This document shows, in pieces, positions 7,140-14,254 of a stretch of 64,000 bases of DNA. The notes under the pieces are model-generated. The model had not been told where the DNA came from and did not search any database. It worked only from the letters and a program-made list of their open reading frames with translations. Source of the DNA: a virus. The first letter of the stretch is position 1. Each line of letters starts with the position of its first letter. A program made the position numbers and the translations under genes. The stretch lies in the IMG/VR virus record IMGVR_UViG_3300027365_000009, positions 1-64,000 of that record. The stretch is one strand, 5' to 3'.

Positions 7140-8459
7140 ATGGACAAGCGGGACTATTTCTTATGGGCGCTAAAACAAGGCGCGGGTAAGAAGCGGGCGT
7201 GGGTGAACAGCATATTCGCCGTCACCGAACCCCCGAATGACGAAAGGATTTTAGGGCGTTGGTACTGGAATGAGAAGGGACAACGCGTGGCCCGTGATGC
7301 CGATACGGGAGACGAGTTTGTTATCAATACCAAACGCAAGGCGGATCAGCCGCTGTGTGACTTCCGTGAAGCCTTTGTGCTTCAGTCAGGAGACCTTCCC
7401 AACTACCAGGGGGATGGGCCGCTCACGACCACGTATGGGAATGTCTTCGTCAATTACCTACTTCTGGTGCTTCCGTTTGGCGACCTTTTCCCTTTCCAAA
7501 CCGGACACTTTTCCATCAAGAAGATTGAGGAGGAAATCCTCGGGCGTCTCATTGATAACCCGGAAGACGACGATGGAGTCTCTCACGCCCCAGACGGAAA
7601 ACTCTACGTCAGGCAGTACCTGCAGTTTTCTGAGTATGCCCTCTCCCTGGTTGCCTACGCGTCCATGTCGGTGGTCTCTGTCACACCGAAGGCACTCCAG
7701 TCCAATCCCAAGGCCCGTAAGCGCCGACAGGAGCTGTTAGAGGAGAATAAGGACAAACTCACTGATCCGATTGTGGCAGCCAAGATTGGTAAGGAGATGG
7801 AAGCCCTTGATCGTGAATGGTTGGAAGGTGATGCCGCGTATGACTTCTACGAAGCCAAGGGCAAGAAAGGCTTCGGGGCGGTTCGTAACAAGCTCTTTTA
7901 TCTGTTCGGTAGTGAGTCCGCCTTTACGGATGGCTCTGCGGTAACTCTGATTACCAAGTCATTGGAGGAGGGCATTGACCCCGAGAAACTCCCAGAGATG
8001 ATCAACGGTCTTCGTTACGGGTCTTACAGTCGCGGGTCTCAAACTCAGTTAGGTGGGGAATCCACCAAGACCATCTACCGGATGGTGGGGACGATTCGCA
8101 TTGAGGAAGACGACTGCGGTACCTCGTTGGGCATCCCAGTACGGATTAAAGAAGACAACGCCAAAGGGATGGTGGACTTTTGGGTGATTGATGGGAAACA
8201 ATCCGTGTTGCTCACCAAAGACAACGTCCAGTCGTATATTGGTAAGGATCTCTTACTGAGAAGTCCGGTCACCTGTAAGACCGAAGGACGCAACGTGTGT
8301 CGGCGTTGTGTGGGTGAGGCCCTAGCGGAGTTACCCGATGGTATTCCAGCAGCGGCTGCTGCAGTAGGAGGAATTTTCTTGAACAGTATGCTCAAAAAGA
8401 TGCACTCAGCTGGCGCTGTTAATACAAATAAATGGGATAGGACCAAAAGGTTAACCTAA
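7140..8459 (+). CDS. RNA polymerase beta' subunit, C-terminal part
   Basis: This 439-residue fragment matches the C-terminal half of the multisubunit RNA polymerase beta' chain, as in phiKZ-type phages that encode split polymerase subunits. Diagnostic segments are GLRYGSYSRGSQTQLGGEST (residues ~289-308), a substrate/clamp-proximal region, and EEDDCGTS (D324-T328), equivalent to the EEDCGT motif of bacterial beta'. There is also a zinc-ribbon-like cysteine set (C379, C387, C390, in SPVTCKT and VCRRC). The catalytic NADFDGD motif would be on a separate subunit and is not in this window. The end is odd. After LNSMLKKMHSAG the chain stops within ~15 residues, immediately before a homing endonuclease gene, so the 3' end may have been remodelled by it. 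Confidence 0.85.
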   Translation: MDKRDYFLWALKQGAGKKRAWVNSIFAVTEPPNDERILGRWYWNEKGQRVARDADTGDEFVINTKRKADQPLCDFREAFVLQSGDLPNYQGDGPLTTTYGNVFVNYLLLVLPFGDLFPFQTGHFSIKKIEEEILGRLIDNPEDDDGVSHAPDGKLYVRQYLQFSEYALSLVAYASMSVVSVTPKALQSNPKARKRRQELLEENKDKLTDPIVAAKIGKEMEALDREWLEGDAAYDFYEAKGKKGFGAVRNKLFYLFGSESAFTDGSAVTLITKSLEEGIDPEKLPEMINGLRYGSYSRGSQTQLGGESTKTIYRMVGTIRIEEDDCGTSLGIPVRIKEDNAKGMVDFWVIDGKQSVLLTKDNVQSYIGKDLLLRSPVTCKTEGRNVCRRCVGEALAELPDGIPAAAAAVGGIFLNSMLKKMHSAGAVNTNKWDRTKRLT

Positions 8460-8561
8460 TGCCTTAGGAGGTTTATTTCTTAATGCTTGCATCCATGAGC
8501 GATGTATAAAAATACTGAGCGTCTCCTTAATATGTACCCATCTGTTAAGGAGACCTCGTAG
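8460..8561 (+). other. Junction between RNAP gene and homing endonuclease
   Basis: This ~100-bp AT-rich spacer contains a GATGTATAAAAATACTG stretch and an AAGGAG ribosome binding site (8548-8553) for the endonuclease. I looked for group I intron core elements here and downstream of the endonuclease and did not find them, so the endonuclease looks free-standing. Confidence 0.4.
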
Positions 8562-9914
8562 ATGAATTTCGATCATTTCCCGAAAGGTTGCGGCATCCTG
8601 GAAGTAACCCATACCCCCACCGGTAACTTCTTTTACGCCGTGGCGGATTCACTCCAATATACGGCGCGTCATACATACAACGTACTGCAAATCGGCTCTC
8701 ACCACAATCCCTCATTGCAGGAACTGGTGTCTAAGACAGGTATCGACGCCGTTGAGTTTGATTTCATCAAATGCGAAGACCGTCAGGAGGCGCGGGCAAA
8801 GCGCCATGAGTTACTGATCGAACATTACACTAACCCGAAACTACTCAATGGGAGCGACTTCCCTAAAGTCCCTGGTGCGTACCGCATCATCCATCGCCCC
8901 TCAGGGAAATTCTTTGTGGGTCACTCGGTAGATGTCGTCAAACTCCACAAGCACAACATGATCATGCTTCGCGCGGGAAACCATCGCAACGAGGCATTTC
9001 AACAAGTGTTTAATGAGAGTAACGGCTCGGACGACTTTACGTTTGAGTTTATCCGAACCCAAGACGGAAAGGAAGCCCGCGAGTACGCCCAAAAGTGGTT
9101 TGACGAATACTGGGACACGGGACTGATCCTCAATAACATGAAGGTTAATAGGGTGAAACGCGAGATACCCGGTGCGTACAAACTGATCCATAAACCCACA
9201 GGCCGTTTCTACGTGGGCAGCACTAAGGATATTCCTTGGCGCATTACGTCACATTTCAACCAAATGGAAACGGGGAAACACCAAAACCGGTTTCTCCAGG
9301 AGGTATGGAATGGGGACCGCGATGAGTTTGTTGTTGAGGAGTTTCCAACTAGGGACCGGGAAGAAGCCTTCTTGCTCGAACAAAAAATGATTGATGAAAT
9401 GGGCGGTGACGAGAACTGCGTGAATATCGCCAAGAATGCTAAGTCGCCTATTAGTAGTATTTTGCTTTCTGAAGAGGTTATTGCGAAGCGTAAAGCGTCA
9501 CTAAAGAAACGCCAAGAATCTCCAGAATACCGTAAGCAGATGGGTGAGAGGATGCGGGAGATGTGGAGTGACCCCGAACGTAGAGCCAACCGTCGCGGTG
9601 CGGGGAATCCCTTTGCCAAGCAAATCTGCATTGGCCCACGTTATTTCGGTTCCGTTAAGGATGCAAGTCGGACACTCGGGGTGTCGGAGTTATTACTCCG
9701 TAATCGAGCAAATGATCAAAATAGTCCGGGCGTGTTCTTCCCTGAGAATCCATTACCGTTGGATGTACTGAAAGCCAATAACCGCGAAGTCGAAAACAAA
9801 CCAAAACTTTACCACCTATATTGCCACTTTCTAAAAGAATATTACGGCATCGAACCAGAAGGAAATGTACATCATGGCGCAGGGGATTATCGGTCGGGTG
9901 AGGGGGTATCTTAA
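8562..9914 (+). CDS. GIY-YIG homing endonuclease with three tandem GIY-YIG-like units
   Basis: This 450-residue homing endonuclease would cut an allele lacking it and spread by repair. Three successive units resemble the GIY-YIG fold: residues ~9-95 (GCGILEVTHTPTGNFFYAV), ~103-195 (PGAYRIIHRPSGKFFVG) and ~202-290 (PGAYKLIHKPTGRFYVGST). Only the third keeps the downstream Arg and Glu expected for catalysis (PWRITSHF and LLEQKMIDE). The first two look degenerate and may bind DNA or dimerise. The C-terminus has a NUMOD3-like basic helix (KRKASLKKRQESPEYRKQM) and a NUMOD1-like helix-turn-helix (SVKDASRTLGVSELLLRNR). AAGGAG precedes the start. The gene lies directly behind the RNA polymerase fragment. 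Confidence 0.85.
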   Translation: MNFDHFPKGCGILEVTHTPTGNFFYAVADSLQYTARHTYNVLQIGSHHNPSLQELVSKTGIDAVEFDFIKCEDRQEARAKRHELLIEHYTNPKLLNGSDFPKVPGAYRIIHRPSGKFFVGHSVDVVKLHKHNMIMLRAGNHRNEAFQQVFNESNGSDDFTFEFIRTQDGKEAREYAQKWFDEYWDTGLILNNMKVNRVKREIPGAYKLIHKPTGRFYVGSTKDIPWRITSHFNQMETGKHQNRFLQEVWNGDRDEFVVEEFPTRDREEAFLLEQKMIDEMGGDENCVNIAKNAKSPISSILLSEEVIAKRKASLKKRQESPEYRKQMGERMREMWSDPERRANRRGAGNPFAKQICIGPRYFGSVKDASRTLGVSELLLRNRANDQNSPGVFFPENPLPLDVLKANNREVENKPKLYHLYCHFLKEYYGIEPEGNVHHGAGDYRSGEGVS

Positions 9915-10140
9915 CCGACGTCAGTGGGCAAAATATCACTTCAACAGTTACATGAACCGTACCTGGGATCGGATGTGTCCCTTGTGTCACAATTGGTATC
10001 GGCGTGATCGTATGACGGCAAGCTTCTGTTTAGTCGGAACGCGCTTAGAAATTCGCTGTCGGTGTGGGTGTACGGCGAAATGGAACGTGGAACAGTTTCA
10101 CGCCACCTTAGACAGTGCTCATGCCGCGAAGGCGGCTTAA
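9874..10140 (+). CDS. Small zinc-finger-like protein
   Basis: This ~88-residue basic protein has two Cys pairs (CPLC and CRCGC, ~32 residues apart), typical of a zinc ribbon. It overlaps the last 41 bp of the endonuclease gene. An in-frame ATG at 9865 is 3 bp from AAGG, which is too close, so I prefer the ATG at 9874. Function is unknown; it may bind nucleic acid. Confidence 0.7.
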   Translation: MAQGIIGRVRGYLNRRQWAKYHFNSYMNRTWDRMCPLCHNWYRRDRMTASFCLVGTRLEIRCRCGCTAKWNVEQFHATLDSAHAAKAA

Positions 10141-10159
10141 TCCATAAAGGAGTGTTACC

Positions 10160-11272
10160 ATGAGTAATGAAACCCAAGATCCGCAAGGTGAAACTCTAGA
10201 AGAACTCTCTCCGGTCGAGGCAGCACGTGACGCATTCTCCCTCCCGGAAGCGTGGACCGATCCGCAGGTCGAACAGTGGATCAAGACCATGGAGAACGAA
10301 GAGGAAGAGACCACCGAAGACGGCGTGTTCCGCTTTGATCCGACTCGCGCACAGCGTAAACCCGCCGACTGGGAAAGCAAGGAACTCCTCGCATACCTGA
10401 AAGGCGCACTGATTGGTGTCTCCAATAAACGCCGCAGTGAACTAATCAATGAATACCGCCGCCGGGAGGATCTGGAAGAGGCTTGGAGTGACCAGCAGGT
10501 CCTGGATTACTTCCAGAAGGGTATCACGCCGGAGCAGACCTCTTATGGCGCGTGGGTCTATGACCGGACGCGTCCCCAGCGTCAAGCACAGGACTGGAGC
10601 ACTGAAGAGCTCATGTCCTGGGCCGAAGGGGAGCTCAAAGCGGTGGGTAAGACCACCGACATCAAGCTGGCGATTGAACTCAAGAAGCGCCACACCCTGA
10701 ACGCAGAGGCGGATACCGTAGGCGCGATTCTCGCGGCCTATAACCGCCAATTCGGCGACGATCAACCCGAAGAGGAGGCTACCCCCGTGTCGGAACAGGA
10801 AGGCCTCCTGGAGCGGGCTGAGACGACCTCGACCTATAATGGAGCATTAACCGAAATGAACCTGAGTTTTATTGAAGGCGTGTTGGACCGTTACGTGGCG
10901 GCCGTGGCGCCCGGTAAGCAGATCACCGAAGCCGAAGGGGGTAAAGCCCAACGCGATCTGGACAACCTGTTCAACTACGTCATGCGCATGGAAGGCCCTG
11001 CTCTCCCCGAAGCCCTGGACATGATCAAGCGCCGGGTAGTGAAGGAGCGTGAGGGGGTGTTCTCACCCAGCTATGCCTACCGCTTTACCCACCTCCTCAA
11101 AGGGGACCGTAAGGCTCAGCAGCGTCATGTGAACCTGATTGAGCTGTTCCTGATCATCACTGACCGCAATGCCGGCGCTAAGCGTAAGCAGATTGACATC
11201 CGCCACATGCTTTCCGGTTACTCTCCTGCGGTGAGTGATCGCCTGACCGACTATTTCAAGAACTACGCTTGA
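10160..11272 (+). CDS. Hypothetical protein with internal tandem repeat
   Basis: This 370-residue acidic protein has an internal duplication. Residues ~30-105 and ~107-180 each carry an AW-D-QV start, a DxTRxQR centre (FDPTRAQRKPADW and YDRTRPQRQAQDW) and a basic helix. The C-terminal ~130 residues are helical and basic (DMIKRRVVKEREG). No family is recognised. AAGGAG lies 7 bp upstream of the ATG. Base composition and codons match the neighbouring structural genes, so an abundant virion or scaffold protein is possible. Confidence 0.8.
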   Translation: MSNETQDPQGETLEELSPVEAARDAFSLPEAWTDPQVEQWIKTMENEEEETTEDGVFRFDPTRAQRKPADWESKELLAYLKGALIGVSNKRRSELINEYRRREDLEEAWSDQQVLDYFQKGITPEQTSYGAWVYDRTRPQRQAQDWSTEELMSWAEGELKAVGKTTDIKLAIELKKRHTLNAEADTVGAILAAYNRQFGDDQPEEEATPVSEQEGLLERAETTSTYNGALTEMNLSFIEGVLDRYVAAVAPGKQITEAEGGKAQRDLDNLFNYVMRMEGPALPEALDMIKRRVVKEREGVFSPSYAYRFTHLLKGDRKAQQRHVNLIELFLIITDRNAGAKRKQIDIRHMLSGYSPAVSDRLTDYFKNYA

Positions 11273-11340
11273 TAGTATAGAGAGCGTTTATGGACCGTTA
11301 TCTGAGTGATTCGCTACCGCTCAGGGATTACGGCATACAC

Positions 11341-11367
11341 GCCCTTCCTCCGGGAAGGGCTTTTTTT
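11341..11367 (+). terminator. Rho-independent terminator
   Basis: The stem GCCCTTCC / GGAAGGGC (11341-11348 / 11353-11360) is followed by seven T residues. It ends the unit beginning at 6304. A longer open frame from 11290 reads across it and should not be used as the start of the next gene. Confidence 0.9.
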
Positions 11368-11385
11368 GTTAATAGGGGTCAACGA

Positions 11386-11694
11386 ATGGGAACTCGTTTA
11401 TCAGCTGTGCTTCACCAGCCCATTCCGGGCATCCTCTGGCACTGGTGTCCCGGCTGTCGAGAACGCCATCCGATTCATGTTCGTCACCCCGACAGCAATA
11501 CCAAGGTGACCGCGTTATGGTGCTGGGACGGTAATGTTGACCAACCCACGTTTAACCCGTCGATTCGGGTTTATAATCGAGATGGCAGTACCCAGTGTCA
11601 CTACTTTATCCGTCAGGGAAACATTCAGTTCTGTGGGGATAGTGACCACCACTTAGCGGGTAAGACGGTAACGCTTCCCCGTTTACCTGAGTAA
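11386..11694 (+). CDS. DUF6527-like small phage protein
   Basis: The protein is ~102 residues from the ATG after the terminator. It has the pattern of a widespread phage family sometimes mislabelled ammonia monooxygenase: a WHWCPGCRERH metal-site-like start, W-WDGN, PTFNPSIRV, and CHYFIRQGNIQFCGDSDHHL followed by LAGKTV. The Cys and His residues could bind zinc. The function of the family is unknown. It sits just ahead of the third adhesin gene. Confidence 0.75.
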   Translation: MGTRLSAVLHQPIPGILWHWCPGCRERHPIHVRHPDSNTKVTALWCWDGNVDQPTFNPSIRVYNRDGSTQCHYFIRQGNIQFCGDSDHHLAGKTVTLPRLPE

Positions 11695-11721
11695 AACGAA
11701 AGTCATATTAGGAGATAGATA

Positions 11722-12531
11722 ATGCGTACACGGTTTTTACGCGGGACGACCGCGGAGAATAATGGGTTGACGCTCCCGGAAGGGGAATTGTCGATTGACT
11801 TAGAGAAAAAGGCAGTCCGCTTACATGATGGCCAAACCCTGGGTGGGTTTGAAGTGGTGGGGACTCAATCGGTAATGAGTGGAAGTCAGATAATCGCTAC
11901 TGATGGAGTTGTCGATTTTTATGGGGAGGTCCCCGACACTGAGCTTTTTACAAGGACTGAGTTATCGACTATTACAGGAATGTCTTCGGGAGTTGAGCTT
12001 AGCGATGCCGGTTTCTCTTGGCTTAAGTTTGGATTTAACGGAAAAATTTTATTTGTTGCCAGCAAAAATGTCCGCAGTAATGTGACCGTAAACGAGCTTT
12101 ACAATTTAGGTTTAGTATACGGGACTGACACAGTAGGGGCATTCCCACCGACAACCGGTGTTAACCAGAACACCTTGTTAACTAAAAATAACCTTACCTT
12201 CAAGGTTCGCCTCCTCAATGGTTCAGTCAACGACCCTAGCGGAGCTGAGCGTAACGTTAACGTGTTTACCGATGGCCCAGGTTCCGAATGGGACGAATTG
12301 TTGAAACGTGTACATTCCGATTACTCTCCTGGCGGTGACTGGCCTACATACACCAACGAATTTCTAGACATAAAACTAAACCGATACAGTTTTGTGAAAG
12401 AGACCCATACACACACCACCTATTCCCGCATAATGAGGGGCTATCACGGTTTACTCGGTATGTCGTCAAACATACCGCAATGGAGATCATCAAGCGGATG
12501 CTGGCGCCCTGTCCTCGAACTCGTTCAATAA
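11722..12531 (+). CDS. Mtd-like adhesin, third paralog
   Basis: This 269-residue protein has the same Mtd-like N-terminal domain as the gene at 84 (TRFLRGTTAENNGLTLPEGE, RLHDGQTLGGFE). It also has the same binding domain (WLKFGFNGKILFVASKN, FKVRLLNGS, GSEWDELL) and ends GCWRPVLELVQ. The last ~30 residues align in register with the VR of the DGR target but differ at many non-adenine positions, so this gene is not a product of the local TR. AGGAG lies 8 bp upstream. It is more AT-rich than the other two copies, suggesting separate acquisition or faster drift. Confidence 0.85.
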   Translation: MRTRFLRGTTAENNGLTLPEGELSIDLEKKAVRLHDGQTLGGFEVVGTQSVMSGSQIIATDGVVDFYGEVPDTELFTRTELSTITGMSSGVELSDAGFSWLKFGFNGKILFVASKNVRSNVTVNELYNLGLVYGTDTVGAFPPTTGVNQNTLLTKNNLTFKVRLLNGSVNDPSGAERNVNVFTDGPGSEWDELLKRVHSDYSPGGDWPTYTNEFLDIKLNRYSFVKETHTHTTYSRIMRGYHGLLGMSSNIPQWRSSSGCWRPVLELVQ

Positions 12532-12644
12532 CCCACCCAGAGTGTCCCTAATACTATAGTCAAGGCTGTCCTTCTTGGTACGGTATTGGCGATGGCGAAA
12601 GAGCGGCGTGTCCTTCTTTTGTTTTGCTCGTTTACGGTAGATTG

Positions 12645-12672
12645 GCCCTCCCCAATGGGGAGGGCATTTTAT
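12645..12672. terminator. Convergent terminator hairpin
   Basis: A GCCCTCCCC / GGGGAGGGC stem with a 3-nt loop is followed by ATTTTAT. It lies between the rightward adhesin gene and the leftward gene ending at 12680. Confidence 0.75.
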
Positions 12673-12679
12673 GCGTTGA

Positions 12680-12892
12680 TCAAGTATAGTGGAAGATGTA
12701 ACGCCATGTCGCCCAACCGAGAACGAAGAGGGTCACCACGGCCCACACCACGAGTAGGGCAGCACCCGCATGATTGACGTAGCCATACAGGGTGATGAAG
12801 GGGGTATAGGAAAGAATCAGGTCCAGTACCGCTAAGGCGAACAACGCAAACATCAACAATACGTACCCTTTGAATAGATAACGAATGTTCAT
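12680..12892 (-). CDS. Small two-helix membrane protein
   Basis: This ~70-residue protein has two hydrophobic segments (residues ~8-28 and ~38-60). I chose the ATG at 12892 because it overlaps the stop of the upstream gene as ATGA, a sign of translational coupling. Function is unknown; it could be a small holin-like or inner-membrane accessory protein. Confidence 0.7.
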   Translation of the reverse strand: MNIRYLFKGYVLLMFALFALAVLDLILSYTPFITLYGYVNHAGAALLVVWAVVTLFVLGWATWRYIFHYT

Positions 12893-13095
12893 GAGACACG
12901 TTTCTCCCATTGGTGAATAAGGCGTTTAAGTACTTTGTCCCGATCTCCCTTGGTGTAATTCCCAATAAAGTACTCGTCCTCTAACCGTAGTCCACATTCG
13001 GTTACAATCCCCAATACCCCAACATCAGTAAGGGTATTGGGTGTATCCGTAACGTTGGCTGTACAACCGCATAACGGACATGCCGTAATATCCAT
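12889..13095 (-). CDS. Small zinc-ribbon protein (Lar-like)
   Basis: The 68-residue protein starts MDITACPLCGCTA and has a second Cys further on (TECGL). This resembles the restriction alleviation (Lar) family of short phage zinc-ribbon proteins. Only one clear CxxC pair is visible, so the assignment is tentative. It overlaps the downstream membrane protein by 4 bp. Confidence 0.65.
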   Translation of the reverse strand: MDITACPLCGCTANVTDTPNTLTDVGVLGIVTECGLRLEDEYFIGNYTKGDRDKVLKRLIHQWEKRVS

Positions 13096-13099
13096 GACA

Positions 13100-13444
13100 T
13101 TAAAACCCTAAGTTCAGTAGATCACTCAACGCCCTTGCTTGGTTAACCGGTGAGGACGCAAAGCGGTCCGAGAGCACGCCCTGGTGAGCCAATGCACGCT
13201 CGCGTAGCTCCATCATGAGGGTAGGGTGGGTTTGAGCCCACGCCTCCCACAGACGCCGATAGGCCAGGTAGAGTTCATCCCCGGTGAATTTTCCCAGAGG
13301 TGGTTTCCCCTTGCCTTCCCGCCAGGTATCTCGTCCTAATACGCCCCGACCCTTTACCGTAAGCTGGTAATGGTCTTCTATACTAAAACCATCGTCCAAA
13401 TAGGCATTGAAGGCTGAGAAACGCCGATCCCCTTTCGTGCTCAC
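13100..13444 (-). CDS. Conserved phage protein, start uncertain
   Basis: The protein contains KGDRRFSAFNA, LTVKGRG, GKGKPPLGKFT and LSDRFASSPVNQARALSDLL. This is a pattern I associate with a conserved phage family of unknown function, usually starting with a WxRFGGYEVSSKGD block. Here that block (WERFGGYEVSTKGD) is only partly inside the frame from the GTG at 13444. The frame is open back to an amber codon at 13483-13481 that is the stop of the DNA polymerase segment. No ATG exists between them, though GGAGG sits at the polymerase stop. Either a GTG start trims the conserved N-terminus or the amber codon is sometimes read through. Confidence 0.75.
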   Translation of the reverse strand: MSTKGDRRFSAFNAYLDDGFSIEDHYQLTVKGRGVLGRDTWREGKGKPPLGKFTGDELYLAYRRLWEAWAQTHPTLMMELRERALAHQGVLSDRFASSPVNQARALSDLLNLGF

Positions 13445-13480
13445 CTCATAGCCACCAAAGCGCTCCCACTGAAAGGTTAG

Positions 13481-13804
13481 CTAATCCTCCATCACGGAAT
13501 CGTCCCGTAACTCTTCTTCGACCTCAACTCGTTTACGTTCTGTTGTGTACACCTCCACATGACGGGAAGGAGGATCGACAGGCAAGCCCTTCTCTTTCTG
13601 GAATTCCGCTAACATGTCATCCAGCGATGGAGCCGAGAGAATCTTTTCGCAGATCTCCACCGCATTGGTTTTCCCTCCGGTGAGATTGACCCCGACTTCC
13701 CGACGATGGTGCTCCGAGATGCCTTCCATCATCGAGAATTCCATCTGACAGGTTTCTCGTGAAATGTTCAGGTACTGAGAACAATTTGGATACGCGCTGA
13801 CAAG
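13481..13804 (-). CDS. Family B DNA polymerase, exon 2 of N-terminal half
   Basis: This is the second exon of the polymerase segment, 107 codons plus stop. Joined to exon 1 it completes motif A as D-LVSAYPN, matching the DxxSxYP consensus with the catalytic Asp from exon 1. Downstream are NISRETCQMEF and a ~75-residue helical tail. Motifs B (KxxxNSxYG) and C (DTD) are absent, so the palm and thumb must come from another gene outside this window, as in phages with split family B polymerases. A free-standing GTG start at 13807 is possible on paper but would make no functional protein. Confidence 0.8.
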   Translation of the reverse strand, partial: LVSAYPNCSQYLNISRETCQMEFSMMEGISEHHRREVGVNLTGGKTNAVEICEKILSAPSLDDMLAEFQKEKGLPVDPPSRHVEVYTTERKRVEVEEELRDDSVMED

Positions 13805-14254
13805 CACTATCTTCAGTAAGAAACGCTACCTTCTTACTCGCCCCAGACTGTCTCACGACAGGGCAGGCTGCTGCAGGTTTCCCATGCAGGTGAGACTATA
13901 TCTTCGTCCCCGTGGGACGCCCTCCATTTCGGGACCACTTGGTCCCTACTCTACTCGGTTCACCATAAGGTGCCTTTCGATAGCCGTTGAACGTTCCCCG
14001 TAGGCCTCCTAAGAGGCCCTGTAGGGGCTTCGCTGCTACAGGGGGTCTTAGACCCCACGGTTGCCCATTTTGTCCCGTAGGACGCATCCACCTCGTTGTT
14101 AAACCATCGATACCTCCTTTCGGGGTACCTGTGGTGAGGTAGCTTTAGGGGTTCCCAGCAATTAGAAGGGTTTGCATTCAGACCTTCCAGTCTGAAGGGA
14201 CATCGATATTGTCACGAATGTAATGAAATGAGTATTACATTACAAATATCATTT
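13805..14254 (-). ncRNA. Group I intron in DNA polymerase gene
   Basis: This is a ~450-nt intron on the minus strand. Core elements are visible in order: a P/Q-like TGCTGGGAACCCCTAAAGCT (14160-14141), an R-like GTTCAACGGCTA (13992-13981) and an S-like GAAGATATAGTCTC (13905-13892). GGCTAT and ATAGTC can form P7. The 5' exon ends in T and the intron ends in G, as group I introns require, and removal restores polymerase motif A in frame. It has no open reading frame of useful size. The exact 3' splice site is inferred from the reading frame. Confidence 0.85.

Noticed and set aside
8384-8561. Group I intron at the RNA polymerase beta' and endonuclease junction
   Set aside because: No P, Q, R or S core elements are visible on either side of the endonuclease, and no beta' continuation was found downstream. 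A free-standing homing gene is more likely.
11290-11385. Longer N-terminus for the DUF6527-like gene from 11290
   Set aside because: The extension runs through a strong terminator hairpin with seven T residues, so translation from there is implausible.
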